A DNA stretch of 55,737 bases from Chara braunii (GCA_003427395.1 BFEA01000213.1:369161-424897), one strand, 5' to 3'. Counted from the stretch's first letter, positions 1 to 10,064 are shown. Made by a program: numbers and translations. The notes: a model not told the origin generated them from the letters alone.

Positions 1-40
1 GCAGACTTCCCCTTGATCCCGCTGTTGTCTGGGTACCTGC

Positions 41-290
41 ATACAGACAGAGAAACAGACAAAAACAGACCAACAGACGCATACAAACAAACAGATATAC
101 AAACAGAAAAAACTGACAGACAAACCTACAGACAGACATCAACAGACAGACAAAGACAGATGTACAGACAGTCAGACAGATAAACAACCAGACAAATAAA
201 CACACAGACAGATAGACAGAAAGACAGACACAGAAACATAGAGAAAGACACAGAGAAAGAGAGATAGAGAGAAGGAGGAGAGAGATGCGT
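41..290. repeat. Degenerate CAGA/GACA tetranucleotide tract passing into GA-rich tract
   Basis: The stretch is built from imperfect ACAGACAGA-type units with occasional A-rich interruptions, and becomes GAGA-rich from about 240. No reading frame is supported. It ends at the motif GCGTACCTGG, which on the minus strand reads as a splice-donor-like CAG|GTACGC followed at once by CT-rich sequence. That may be chance. Confidence 0.8.
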
Positions 291-1012
291 ACCTGGTTTT
301 GGTCATAGTCTGCGGGGTTCGACTTGCCAGATCATAAGCATTCTAACTGCAGAAGTTGGCCTGCCAGATCCAACACGTTTCAGCAGCGGGATTTGACCGG
401 CCTGACTGAGCACATCTCAAAAGTGAGATTTGATCCACTAAACCATGCGGATTTATTCTAGGAATTCTTTCAGAAGAAATTGCTTGTAGAAAATTTATGA
501 GCTTAGTCCGAAAATCCCTAAGTGTTGGATATGCTCTTACGTTCTTGCGAACGCCTCTAGTATGTAACATTACGTTACATCAATTGGACAAATACATATA
601 TGAGACCCTAAAGGAGAATACGACAAACACGAAGGGAATCCACCTGATAGATTAGAGTTCATTAGCCACTGGACCTAGTATGATTGGTTGGGCTCGTCAC
701 TACTGCGGGGTCCGATCTGTGTGGTTGAGTGAGGGGTGCCTTCTCTGATTAGATGCACTTCGAGCTGCGACATATCAGACGGGAATTGAGATTGTGAATG
801 AGCTAAGAGCTCCTTTCTGGACCCGTTAGATTTCCCCGCGGAGAGGGACACACTGGACTACATGACAAGTGTGTACAAGGGTCCACGCATTGGGCTCTGT
901 GTTTCATAGCACAGGGAATTCTTGTGATTGGGGCATCTGCTCGGGCTCTGTCTCGGGGACCAAAGCTGCAGTCAAAATCCAGCTCTCGTTTAACCAAAGT
1001 CGCTGGTCTCGT
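291..1012. other. Non-coding host sequence left of element X copy 1
   Basis: I see no gene here. The only open frames are short and lack family signals. The last bases, 1002-1012 (GCTGGTCTCGT), matter: they become contiguous with 10065 onward if the 1013-10064 insertion is removed, and the rejoined site then forms a hairpin with 10088-10105. The host sequence may therefore itself be a hairpin-bearing mobile element. Confidence 0.5.
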
Positions 1013-1551
1013 TGTCGAGCGCATCGGTCCGGCACCACACGGGGCAGCGCGGGACCCTCCTGGCCGCGTCACGCAGGAGTTGGTTTCATTCCTTTGTCGT
1101 AAAATATATGTATGGAGCTTCCGCAAGCCGCTCAGGCCGAGTGCGCCAGCCATACCTCTCGCGAGCCCCTACGACAGGATAGGGCCTACGCGAGGCACGA
1201 CTTACCTACACCTTACAGGAGTTGTCACCTCTCTTTGGTGGGCGTATCCCCGCCGAGCTACCAGTCCACAGTACGAAAGCTAATCAGTTGCAATCGCAGA
1301 GGTGGACCAGCCGAGGGCGTTTCTCGTTCGCTGTAGCATACGGGGTACGTGCGGTAATACGCCTCTATCGGACCCGCACGCGAACCGACATCCTGGTGGG
1401 GCTAAATTCCCAAGCACGACTCGTCGTCGGTCGACTAGGACGCATCCCACACATCACGCGCGCACCACTTTACTACCACAAAAATAAAACACACACACAC
1501 ACACATACGAAACAACACAACCCAAGCAACGCGACAATGCTTCTAGCCCCT

Positions 1552-1765
1552 CTGTAGCCGTCCCATAACTTCCCGATACGGAAATCGGATAGGCGTCGCG
1601 CGCGAGACTTAATATAAAACCGTGCGGACGCTGGGCTATCGCATATCGACTCGCAATGCAATTATGCGCAAGCAGCCGCAATGAAGGCGTACTACGTGGT
1701 ACCCATACTCACGCGGTCCCCGTTAATCGCGAGGGTCGCATTCGACACTCAAGTGTCGGCTGACA
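1552..1765. repeat. Tandem repeat unit 1 in element X (partner 2084-2300)
   Basis: This unit runs through CCCATAACTT, CGTCGCGCGCG, the GGCGTACTA motif and ends in GACACTCAAGTGTC, an inverted repeat with a 2-nt centre. The same ordered motifs recur 530-540 bp downstream at 2084-2300 with roughly three-quarters identity by eye. The X copy at 30 kb shows the unit once (about 29340-29550), so copy 1 probably gained a duplication. Confidence 0.7.
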
Positions 1766-2083
1766 CGCGCCTTGAGGGTTAATCTCTCGACGCTGGACAA
1801 CCGCCATAAGCGGTTGAAGACCACACCCTCTTCTACACCCTGTGCAGAGGGGTTGAGTAAAAACTTTAAGCTGTCGTGGCGGTCGAACATTAAGGGGTTT
1901 GACTTTGACGGCTGCCACGAACTATAACGTCCAACTATAAANACTCCAAAGAGCAAAAGATAAGGAATAGGCCGAAGGTTCCCCGCCTAGTAAACAAAAT
2001 CATAGCCCTGGGGTACCCCCCCTTTTTCGCGCGGCGTTGGCGGCCTATAACAATCTCAAACATTCGCCTATATGTGTCGGTCC

Positions 2084-2300
2084 CTTTGTAATCCCATAAC
2101 TTTTTACACACTAGGGCAGTAAAACGTCGCGCGCGGGATTTTAATAAAAAGTCGCGCAGCTAAGGGCCTATCTCATACCACCCCGCTACGCAGGCGTACG
2201 CATGCAGTCGCAACGATGGCGTACTATATAGTGCCCATAATCAACCGGTCCCTCGTGGATCCGAGCACCGCTTATGACACTCAAGTGTCAGACTCGAAGT
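2084..2300. repeat. Tandem repeat unit 2 in element X (partner 1552-1765)
   Basis: Diverged second copy of the unit at 1552-1765, again ending in GACACTCAAGTGTC. The 300 bp between the two units (1766-2083) includes one ambiguous base N at 1942 and no coding signal. Confidence 0.65.
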
Positions 2301-3229
2301 GTCGTGAGAGTCTGATCCTTCATGACATTGCACGGCTGAAGGAATAGCCGTGCAGCCGCCACGAGACCTTCGGCCTTTGGTCTGAGCGTCTCGGTAGGCA
2401 AGGCAAATAGGCTCTGCGCCAGGGAAAACCCCTTCCCTGCAGAGCCTAGGGCTTGGGATGTCTTGGACAAGGACCTCAAATCCCGACCCAGGACCAACGT
2501 CCGACTAAGAAAAAATCCTTAAGAAGTAAAACCAATAAAAGGAAGGGTCTTCCCTAAACCTTTTAGTCTTAACCCCTGAGCAGGCTTTTTAGTACGGGGG
2601 CCCTTTAGCCAATGCAAGTATTCATCCCAAGTATACTCATATGTATGCATATATAACAGGGGGAAGTATATGACGATCACTTCTCACAGTCTCATTGGGG
2701 TCCCTCACAGCCATACGTATATACGTGATCGCAGACAACCACATCCAGAATCTGATTCATAGCACATATCTGCGAATCACATCAACGGGTCAATCAACAG
2801 CCCACACACTACACGGAGTCAACCCCAACCATCTTCAACACTCATACCCCTCGCTTTAGCCATGCAAGCCCCAACCTCCTGTCCAACCACACCTTAATTA
2901 AATACTCAGTACCTTTGTTAAATGGCCATTCAATAAAAGTTTGGGTGAAACCTTAATGAAACAATAAAAATCACCAGGGCTAAAGCCTTTTAGGTTGAGT
3001 GTGGAGGGTGAGTCGGAATTGAGTCGTAAGCCGACCTGTTATCAGTGATAACAGATAATGATCCTCAAGGGATCAAGCTGAATCTAGTCCTGACCTTGAA
3101 TCAGACAACCCAAAGGACCTGTAACATAAGATAGTTCAAATGCCTAGACTAAATCATCAGCATATGGGGAATAAACCTCCATAGCACACCTCCATACAAC
3201 ACCCTCTAGCGCTACCTGTCGAAAATAAT
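2301..3229. other. Non-coding part of element X
   Basis: No gene is visible. At about 3038 the perfect inverted repeat CTGTTATCAGTGATAACAG (one central base) occurs, and it is present at about 28627 in the inverted X copy, as are the flanking CGAC/GTCG motifs. That supports homology of the two arms here. Confidence 0.5.
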
Positions 3230-3795
3230 TTAACTCCTCTGAAAACAGGGAAAAATTTCGACAGCGCTTCCCGTAGGAAAAGTGCCCTCTCTTAATTTAT
3301 ACAAGCCAAAATATGAAATCAGAAATAATCCTTGACTCTCAAAAGTTCAATTTTGTCTAACTCCCTGAATTAACAAAATTTTGGGCAGCACTCCCTTTAG
3401 AAAAAAAGGCTTCCCAGAATTTTACTAAGCCATATATGAAATCTAGACAAGTTGAACTTTTGAGAAGTCAGAAATTTGACTAACTCCCCGAATTAATAAG
3501 AATTTTGGCAGCACTCCCTTTAGAAAAGAATGTTTTCCGGATTTTTACTAAGCCAGATATAATGAAAAGACAAGTCAAGCTTTGACAAGCCAAACTTTTG
3601 ACTAACTCCCTGAATTAGCAAAAATTTGGGCAGCACTCCCTTTAGAAAGGGAGGCTTCCCATATTTTTACTAAGTCAGAAAGACAAGTCAAGTTTAGACA
3701 AGACAAGATTTGACTAACTCTTTGGGTTTGTACAAATTTCGGCAGCGCTTCCCGTAGAGAAAGTGGCCTGCCAAGATTTATACAAAGCCAAGTAT
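3230..3795. repeat. Tandem hairpin array H2 in element X (about 125-bp units)
   Basis: About five units share GGCAGC(A/G)CT(C/T)CC and CTNCCNGAATTA motifs. Each unit can fold. The clearest is CTCCCTTT (3636-3643) against AAAGGGAG (3646-3653), enclosed by GGG (3628-3630) and CCC (3658-3660). The unit at 3751-3782 pairs GGCA with TGCC around a CTT/AAG stem. Paired bases differ between units while the frame TTTAG/CGTAG at the tip is constant. The array recurs inverted at about 27790-28350. Confidence 0.7.
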
Positions 3796-4180
3796 AAGAA
3801 AATATCCTAGAAGCAAATAGTTTCTTAATAATTTATACAGAATCTTTGATAAAAAGTTGTTGTAATCTGCTTTTTTTTCCAAATGAAGAACTTAAATAGT
3901 AAAGCTTAGCTTTTCGTACTTTAGAATGCGAGAATTGACCTAATTAAAAAAAAACTTAGCTCCGAAAATGCAGGAATTGAAACTGACTCCTATGACTCTA
4001 GCACGTGGCGAGCGACTAAAGCAACTACCTATCAAACTGAAACTCGGACTAAGTAGTAGCCTCACTCAGTCACATGCAGGCCAAACCACAAGGGTAAGTA
4101 CTCTCACCATCCCAAAATTAACCTGGACAAACAATAGTTCATGATCTCTCAATGATTTAACCCTTTATACCCGGCTTACA
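3796..4180. other. Non-coding AT-rich part of element X
   Basis: No gene, RNA gene or strong repeat is visible between the two hairpin arrays. Short A and T runs are present. Corresponding sequence in the inverted copy lies at about 27520-27790. Confidence 0.4.
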
Positions 4181-5130
4181 TAAGGCATAGGTTAGGCCGC
4201 CTTAACTTACAGAACAGCTCAACTTAGCCAGGCCTAGAGTCAGAATACCTAAACTTATAGAGCGTTCTGACTTGGCCAAATATACATAAACAGAGGGCAC
4301 AACTACTTTTCTCTTATTTGGCACATGACGAGACCATTCTAGTCGCCCTGGACTGTTTAAGGTATCCAAGTTATATATACTTATCTTTACCTTTGTCTTC
4401 TAAGGCTGCATATGATTGAACTAACTTAAGTTCAGCCTGCCCCAATTTACCATCAATTCTATTCTTAGTTGTACTTTCTTCAAGTTGTGATACGGCTATA
4501 GTCAGACCACTTAAACTTATATAACAGTCTGATTAGCTCATTCTTAGATAAGATAGTAATAAGGTATAGCCAAATTATAACCATTGGGTTTCAGCATGTG
4601 CTAGGCTTTGAGTCAGACCCCCTGAACTTATAGAAGAGTCTTAACTCTCTGCCAGATTCGTTTCTATCTGAGCCATTATGTGTGTGGCATCGAGTCAACC
4701 CCCCTGAACTTACAGAAAGGTCTGCCTCTTTGCCAAGATTAATTCTTCAGAATAAAGAACAGGAAGAGACTGAGCCACCTGAATTTATAGAACAACTCGG
4801 TCTCCTTGTTCAGAAACCAAAGAAACAAGTAAAATCCCAATGAAAACAGAGCAACCCAAGGCACCAAAACTTATTGAGCGCCCTGAGTCCTTGAAAATCA
4901 AGCACAGTCAAACCCCTCACAGGTCAGAGCAATCAGGCCACCTGAACTTACAGAACAGCCTGACCCTCCATGCAAACCATATCACTGGGTCTCCCCAAAC
5001 TTATGGGGACATCCCAGCCTTCAGAGTAACCAGACCCCCTAAACTTATAGAAGGGTCTGACTTCTCCATGCAAAACCAAAATAAAACAAAGCACTGGGGT
5101 TCCCCAAACTTATGGGAACTTCCCAGCCTT
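4180..5130. repeat. Covarying hairpin array H1 in element X
   Basis: About eleven stem-loops spaced 50-110 bp. The loop core is constant, CC(T/C)(A/G)AACTTA(T/C)(A/G)GA, while the stem changes and stays complementary: AGTCAGAA 4238-4245 with TTCTGACT 4265-4272; TCAGAC 4502-4507 with GTCTGA 4527-4532; GAGACTGAG 4766-4774 with CTCGGTCTC 4796-4804 (one wobble); TCAGGC 4933-4938 with GCCTGA 4958-4963; CTGGG 4985-4989 with CCCAG 5013-5017; CAGACCC 5031-5037 with GGGTCTG 5053-5059; GTTCCC 5099-5104 with GGGAAC 5114-5119. An open frame at 4840-5244 runs through it but reads out the repeat. The array is also in the inverted X copy at 26837-27500. Confidence 0.85.
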
Positions 5131-5860
5131 AACGGTCCGTCAACCATCATGCAAATCATACCCCCATCCTGCCTTTCCCCCAGATGCAGTTCTTTTCAAC
5201 AGTCTGACTTTATACAACCAACAAAAGTTGAAACTGAGACTTGAGCAGACATTCCTTACTTAGTATTGTTCAGTGTCCTGAAAGTCAAACAAAAAAAAAT
5301 TAAATAAAGTAAGGTTGCACGTCATATATTCAGTCAGAGATGCATCAGGTAATACAAATAGGGGTTATAATCAGGGTTTATGGAGGGAAACGCAAATGTT
5401 ACTTGTCAATTCCCTGCCTCCATAGCCTCGCCTAGGCTTCGGCAGAGCTCCCGCAATCGGTGGGTGGACTCCCCACAGAGTCTTGATGCGGTCCTACGGG
5501 TTGCAATCCCGCCTGCCGCCTTCCCCTTAGAACAAGACTAGACTTAGAATAAGAAGGGTAGAAGTAGAAAGTTTTGAGACTCTCAGATCCAAGAGAGGTG
5601 CACTCAGACTCGTTGGAGAGAGCCTCGTAATCTTGATGCTCCAGAGGGTCCCGCAATGGTAGCCGATGTATCAGCTTGGTCAATACATTTGACGTCGAAC
5701 TGCAAAAATCAAATCCCCTGACAACCTCCCAAATTGCAGCACTAACCCCTTACTTGTCCAGCCTGATCATCCCCTCGAGCCTCAACACCTTCTCAGCCCA
5801 ACCGCAGCCGTACAACCGTCTGTCACAACCCTTAGGCACTGCAACAATGCTCAACGGCGG
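5131..5860. other. Non-coding element X segment matching 26290-26580 inverted
   Basis: From about 5400 to 5690 the sequence matches the reverse complement of 26290-26580, including GCAGAGCTCCCGCAATC and GACTTAGAATAAGAAGGG. The open frames in it are on both strands, short, and not conserved between the two copies, so I do not call a gene. Confidence 0.6.
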
Positions 5861-6270
5861 TCCCCAGCAACAGCAGCAATCACCAACAACCGTTCCAGCG
5901 TCCAGCCGCAGCAGTTGTCACCACCAGCAGCATACAGCGGTGGCCGGCCCCTAGGCCGCAATCAAACAACGGTCACAGTCCGCCCATATCCAATCAGCAA
6001 CCCGTAGAGGTAGCCTGTGCATGGCTCATAGCAGCAGCACTTCATGCCAACAACTGTTGTATCGCGGTTACCAATAATGCCGTTGTGTGCAGCGGCCAGC
6101 AAATGCAGCCGCAGTCTGGGTACTGCCAACGGTGGTTCTCTGTGGCAGGTCGCACATAGTCAAGCAGCAACAACGGTTGTAGGTCCGCAGTGTGCAGCTG
6201 TATGATGCTATGCGCAGCAGCCGTGTGTCAGTGGCATGCGGCAGTCAACAATCAGTATGCCGTAGTAACC
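5860..6270. repeat. Degenerate CAG/CAA-rich tract
   Basis: The tract is rich in CAGCAG, CAACAA and CAACGG words. A short frame entering it (5676-5954) reads Q-rich but stops quickly, and no long frame spans the tract. The inverted X copy has a similarly composed CTG/TTG-rich tract at about 25500-26280. Confidence 0.55.
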
Positions 6271-7040
6271 GAACTCCCATGGCACTTAATAACGAGATCA
6301 CAGATATTTCAAGCTGTCCGCCCCTTATTCTTCTGTTATCTGATCATCCGACAGTCCCTCTGAGAAGCTGGTCACAAGGAAAAGTCCCCGCGCAGCTATT
6401 CAGCAGGCTGAGGTATCGTTCGTTAGCGGAATTACCCAGACAAAAAAAAAAACCTCCGCCAGCCTTCGATGCGCGCGGCTATAGCCGACCCCCGCGGCTC
6501 ACCAAACGTGCGAGCTGGGAATGAATCTCCCGCTAGAGCTTGGAGAGATACACTCTTCCTTCTACTCGTCTTATGCGGCGGGGTACAGGGGGTACTCTTC
6601 TCGGCTTATTTCCCCGCTACTGAAACTACACATATTACTTGATCCAAAGTACAAATTTGGCTTTTAAAATGCCAAAATCCCTCGCAGAGCGGGTGTGTAT
6701 GACCAAATTTTTTCTTCCCACGACTCTTCTCCCTACTAAATGTATCTGACCCACTTTTCAGCCTAAATTCACTCTCTCTTCTAACTCAAATCCTATTGAC
6801 ATATCACTAAAACTAACAACGATTCAAAAATCGCCCGCTTCAAAGACCCCGATTTCAACATTCGGTTACCCCGATCCCATCACAAATTGGGTATGAATCG
6901 TCCCCCCCCCTATACCCGACTATCCAGATACCTCTGCGCACTCCGTTTCCTCACTAACTCCTAATCTACTAACCTTCTCACTAACCCGATATCTTCAACG
7001 GGTTCGCCCATTCAATATACCCGATTAGCATCCTTACGCG
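6271..7040. other. Non-coding, pyrimidine-rich part of element X
   Basis: I see no gene. The plus strand becomes C/T-rich from about 6720, with repeated words such as CTAACTC and CCCGATTA that lead into the hairpin units that follow. Confidence 0.4.
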
Positions 7041-8075
7041 GTCGCTTCCCATCGAGGAACGATGGGTCATACGTTTTCTCGCTCCCGCCATGACTATGGC
7101 TGTTCTCCTTCCCACGCTACCCCCTTCTGCTTTATCTCCTCAGACGTCGCCCCAACTGCCAAACTAAGCTCGCCAAACGAATCGCACTGCCTCAAAATCA
7201 CCAGTTCGCATCCTGGTTCGCCTGATTCCGTAAGGAATCGAGCATACTATGTGCTTTCGCCATTTGCCATAGCCGTTCTCTCGCCAACACTCCGTGCACC
7301 TACTTTTTTTTCTATCTCTTCCCCTACACTACTAACACCGAAACTAACAATCCCAACACTCTCGTCCCACCTAAAAACCGTAACCTCCTACTTTCATTCA
7401 CTCGATTCCGATAAGGATCGAGTGAGCAATGCGCTTTTTCTCCCGCCATAGTCGCTTCCCCTCTTCGTCGCATGTATCCGGCGCGACTTCGCGCCTTTAT
7501 TCATTTTATTTTATTTTTCTTATTTTTGCCTTACTCCCCACCTTTGTCTGCATGCCCGAATGCGCCTGGATGCGCCCCCGTCCAGACGCGTTGCCTCGTT
7601 TCCACCACTCCGCTGCCTGTTCTCCTTCACCCCGCACGTACCTAACGCGGGAACCGATCCAGGTTCATCCGAACCTCCTCGCCCAGCCCGTCGCTACGTG
7701 GTCTGCTACGTCTTCACCTGCCTCCCCCGTTGTCGCCCGATAGCGCTCTCATAGCCCTCTCGTTTTCCTCCACAGCGCTCGTCTTCCCCTTTTCCTTCCG
7801 TTTACTTCCGCGGGCAGCCTTACCTATCGGGTTCGTCGGGGACTACAACCCCGATCTCGGATCTCCGGTCACCAAGAACGGCCGAGAGATCGCCGAGCTA
7901 ACCGAACTTCCTCTCCCGCTCACCCTCCTTCCACCATAGCCTGGCGCACCTAATCTCCTCTCCTCCTTCAATTCTACTAACCGATTACTGAAACTAACTT
8001 CACATTCAGGATCGCCCGTTATCTAAACCCCAAGGGCGATCCTTCCCTAGCTTGACTCCGGCAAGGGCCGGACGA
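7041..8075. repeat. Hairpin units H4a in element X (7.0-8.1 kb)
   Basis: A series of short inverted repeats with different sequences: CCCATCG 7048-7054 with CGATGGG 7060-7066; GATTCC 7224-7229 with GGAATC 7234-7239; ACTCGAT 7400-7406 with ATCGAGT 7417-7423; AGGTTC 7661-7666 with GAACCT 7671-7676; TCGGGG 7836-7841 with CCCCGA 7849-7854; GGATCGCCC 8009-8017 with GGGCGATCC 8034-8042; TCCGGC 8057-8062 with GCCGGA 8067-8072. Between them CGCCATAG and ACTAAC words recur at roughly 180-bp spacing. Related units occur inverted at 24120-24340. Confidence 0.65.
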
Positions 8076-8580
8076 GCCACATTCCCCCGTCAGTTTGACT
8101 CTTCCGTCCATCCCCACCGCGCATGTATCCTGCGCATCCTCCCATCCAAGTTCACGCGCTCCCTTCCTTGCTTCAACCTCACTCTCACAACGCACCTCTG
8201 CCCGCTGCGCTATCGCTCGCCCACTTCGCAATCGCTCGCCCACTTCGCAACGCTGACTGGCCAGCGCCTCTGCCCGCCGTGACCGATATCGGCCCTGCCT
8301 CTGGCCTACCACTACCCGTCGTCCCCCTACCAAGCGCACCTGGTGCCGCCCGAGTCCAGGTACCTCCCGACCTCCCCTGTCTGCACAGTTTTTCTCAGGT
8401 TGGCCAAGTCATCGCGGTGCGTGGTCCCGCAGCCATTGCGAGTTTAGTATCCTCGAACAGGTTCCGATGGCATGCGGAGCCGGATGTCGGCTAGATACCC
8501 CCATGGCCCAGCTAGCCTGAGTACTCCCATTCCCGTACATGGGTCACGCAAGCCTTCTTCGTATCATTCCAATTTCCTTT
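8076..8580. other. C-rich non-coding segment of element X
   Basis: Short frames exist on both strands but none shows a domain or a counterpart in the other X copy. A 21-bp-period repeat of ATCGCTCGCCCACTTCGCA occurs twice at about 8212-8250. Confidence 0.4.
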
Positions 8581-9000
8581 GGATGCTCTGAAGGACTCGA
8601 CCGGGACGATATCGGGCGGCGCTTCCAAAGGTCTTCCGTCCTTTGGCCCTTGCCCTTCTTGGACGCGCCTGCCCTGCATCACGTCCGGGTTCATCCCCGG
8701 ATTTATACATGTCGGCCTTATGCAGCGTGCTGGCAAATCTCTCCCGTATCAATCTGATTCTTACGGATGTCCCGAGGGACCTGTGCATGGCAAGCTCTCT
8801 CCCCGCACGCACCTCACCTGGTTCGCGTCCGGGTTCATTCCCGGGCCCCTTTTCACGTGTCACCCTTACGTCGGGGCCATGCGGATCTTCTTGACGTAAC
8901 AAATCTTCCCCAAAGGTCCTTCCTGCAGTAACATCCTTGCGCAAGGATCATGCTACTCTTCCCTGTATCGTTCCAATTCCTAACAGATGTCCCGAAGGAC
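8580..9000. repeat. Hairpin units H4b in element X (8.6-9.0 kb)
   Basis: About 105-110-bp recurrences of GTCCGGGTTCAT and GATGTCCCGA with hairpins: CCAAAGG 8625-8631 with CCTTTGG 8640-8646; TCCGGG at 8684-8689 with CCCGGA downstream; GTCCC/GGGAC near 8768; the perfect palindrome ATCCTTGCGCAAGGAT at 8933-8948; TGTCC/GGACA near 8989. Confidence 0.6.
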
Positions 9001-9049
9001 ACACCCCGCGACACTCCGCGGCCCTGCGAAATGGCCCGGGGCAAGTCAT

Positions 9050-9150
9050 AATTATTGGTTTTACTCATCAAGTTTCATCATCTGGATTCGAACACAGGTC
9101 TGCATTTCAACAGTTCATAGGTGTACCCACTGAACTGGGCCTTTGAGTGC
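9050..9150 (-). mobile_element. tRNA-derived SINE-like element, copy 1
   Basis: On the minus strand an A-box-like CAGTTCAGTGGGTACACC (about 9122-9139) is followed about 32 nt later by a B-box GTTCGAATCC (9083-9092), then by CAGATGATG and an A-poor tail. A second copy lies at about 9685-9770. The spacing and boxes fit a pol III promoter of tRNA ancestry; no good acceptor stem is seen, so this is not a functional tRNA. Confidence 0.5.
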
Positions 9151-9684
9151 CAGCCACAACCTCGGCACCGCGGCGCAGCCCCGAAATAGTTGGCAACCGC
9201 ACTACAGGCACTCCCGTGACTACGACATACCCCACGTGGCCCCTGCGTAGGGCCCGATATCGCGCCCCAGGACGGGACGCGAGTAAGACAAAAATAAAAT
9301 TTAAGACAAAAATAACTTTAAAAGATGAAAGCAATAAAGATGGAACGGGGAAATCAACGGGCGGCCCTACAAATCGTACCTATTGACAAAAACCAGAAAG
9401 GGACAGCCCCGTCGGGCCCTCAACCCCTCGGTCTCCTCCACGCCGCTCCACTGCCGCCTCGTCGATGGCGCCGACCTCGATCCCCGAACCTCCGTAGCAA
9501 TAACCCAATGTCGTAACCTATAGGCCTATGCCCAAGCCTGGTACCAGCAGGCATGACTCACCTTATAAAGAGGTAACGCACGGCCCTTGGGGCCAAAGAA
9601 ATGCCCTATGCCACTTCCCGGGCCTACACTTGCTCAGAAGATTACTCAAGACTCACGACCGCCTACCGGCCTGGCCGCGGCTAC
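9151..9684. other. Non-coding segment between SINE-like copies
   Basis: No gene is supported. The plus-strand frame at 9528-9932 has no recognisable domain and overlaps the second SINE-like copy. Confidence 0.35.
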
Positions 9685-9770
9685 CCATCCTTAGCCAAAT
9701 CCATCAGGTCCCATCATCTGGGTTCCGCGTAAGTCCATACAGGCTCATTGAGCCACCCACCGTACCATGC
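9685..9770 (-). mobile_element. tRNA-derived SINE-like element, copy 2 (degenerate)
   Basis: The minus strand reads an A-box TGGCTCAATGAGC (about 9741-9753) and, downstream, CCCAGATGATGGGACCTGATGG, matching the body of the copy at 9050-9150. The B box is damaged. The two copies lie 600 bp apart in the same orientation. Confidence 0.4.
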
Positions 9771-10031
9771 GGAACTAGAGAAACAACGCACCCATGGTTA
9801 GTTAGTTTAAAACAAGCAAGTGATACAATGCGGCACGTTAACCAAAATCCACGCCACGTCTGTCGGTATAACCAAACGAAGGGAAAATCACGCGCGCCTC
9901 AAACTTGCGCGCCCACGCACTCTTTACTGTAGTCAACCCCCTAGTCAACATAAGTTACAGACGCGGCAGTGCCTAACGCGGTATACTTAAACTTTAAATC
10001 AAACTGTTTTCTGTCGCTTGCAAAGACCAGG

Positions 10032-10064
10032 GCGGATACCCTTGTAAGGGTATTCGCACCGACA
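10032..10064 (-). repeat. Terminal palindrome of element X copy 1
   Basis: GCGGATACCCTTGTAAGGGTATTCGC is a near-perfect palindrome followed by ACCGACA. The X copy at 16995 starts with the mirror arrangement, TGTCGTGCC then ATACCCTTACAAGGGTAT. Both then share TTTGCAAG 10-20 bases further in, which shows they are homologous termini. Confidence 0.75.

Larger units (their letters stand above)
1013..10064 (-). mobile_element. Element X copy 1: 9.05-kb non-coding element with TGTC...GACA ends
   Basis: The element starts with TGTCGAGCGCATCGG at 1013 and ends with a palindrome plus CACCGACA at 10064. The flanks are TCGT at 1009-1012 and TCGT at 10065-10068, a 4-bp (possibly 5-bp TCGTT) target duplication. 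A second copy in opposite orientation lies at 16995-30086. The modules occur in the same order in both: palindromic terminus, hairpin units, CAG-rich stretch, two hairpin arrays, then the GCGCATCGG terminus. I see no gag, pol, transposase or direct LTR pair. Orientation is set as minus by analogy with element Y, whose LTR starts with a similar palindrome. It could be a giant solo LTR, a LARD-type element, or a new kind of non-coding element. The ends are well supported; the class is not. Confidence 0.65.

Noticed and set aside
3230-5130. Possible CRISPR array (regular repeats)
   Set aside because: Repeats are diverged, spacers are not unique, the setting is eukaryotic, and no cas genes are present.
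4840-5244. 134-codon plus-strand frame with repeated P-K-L-I-E words
   Set aside because: It translates the hairpin array H1; the repeated words are the loop motif read as codons, and the inverted copy does not keep the frame.
9075-9142. Functional tRNA at the A/B-box pair
   Set aside because: The acceptor and anticodon stems do not pair, and a second diverged copy nearby fits a SINE better.
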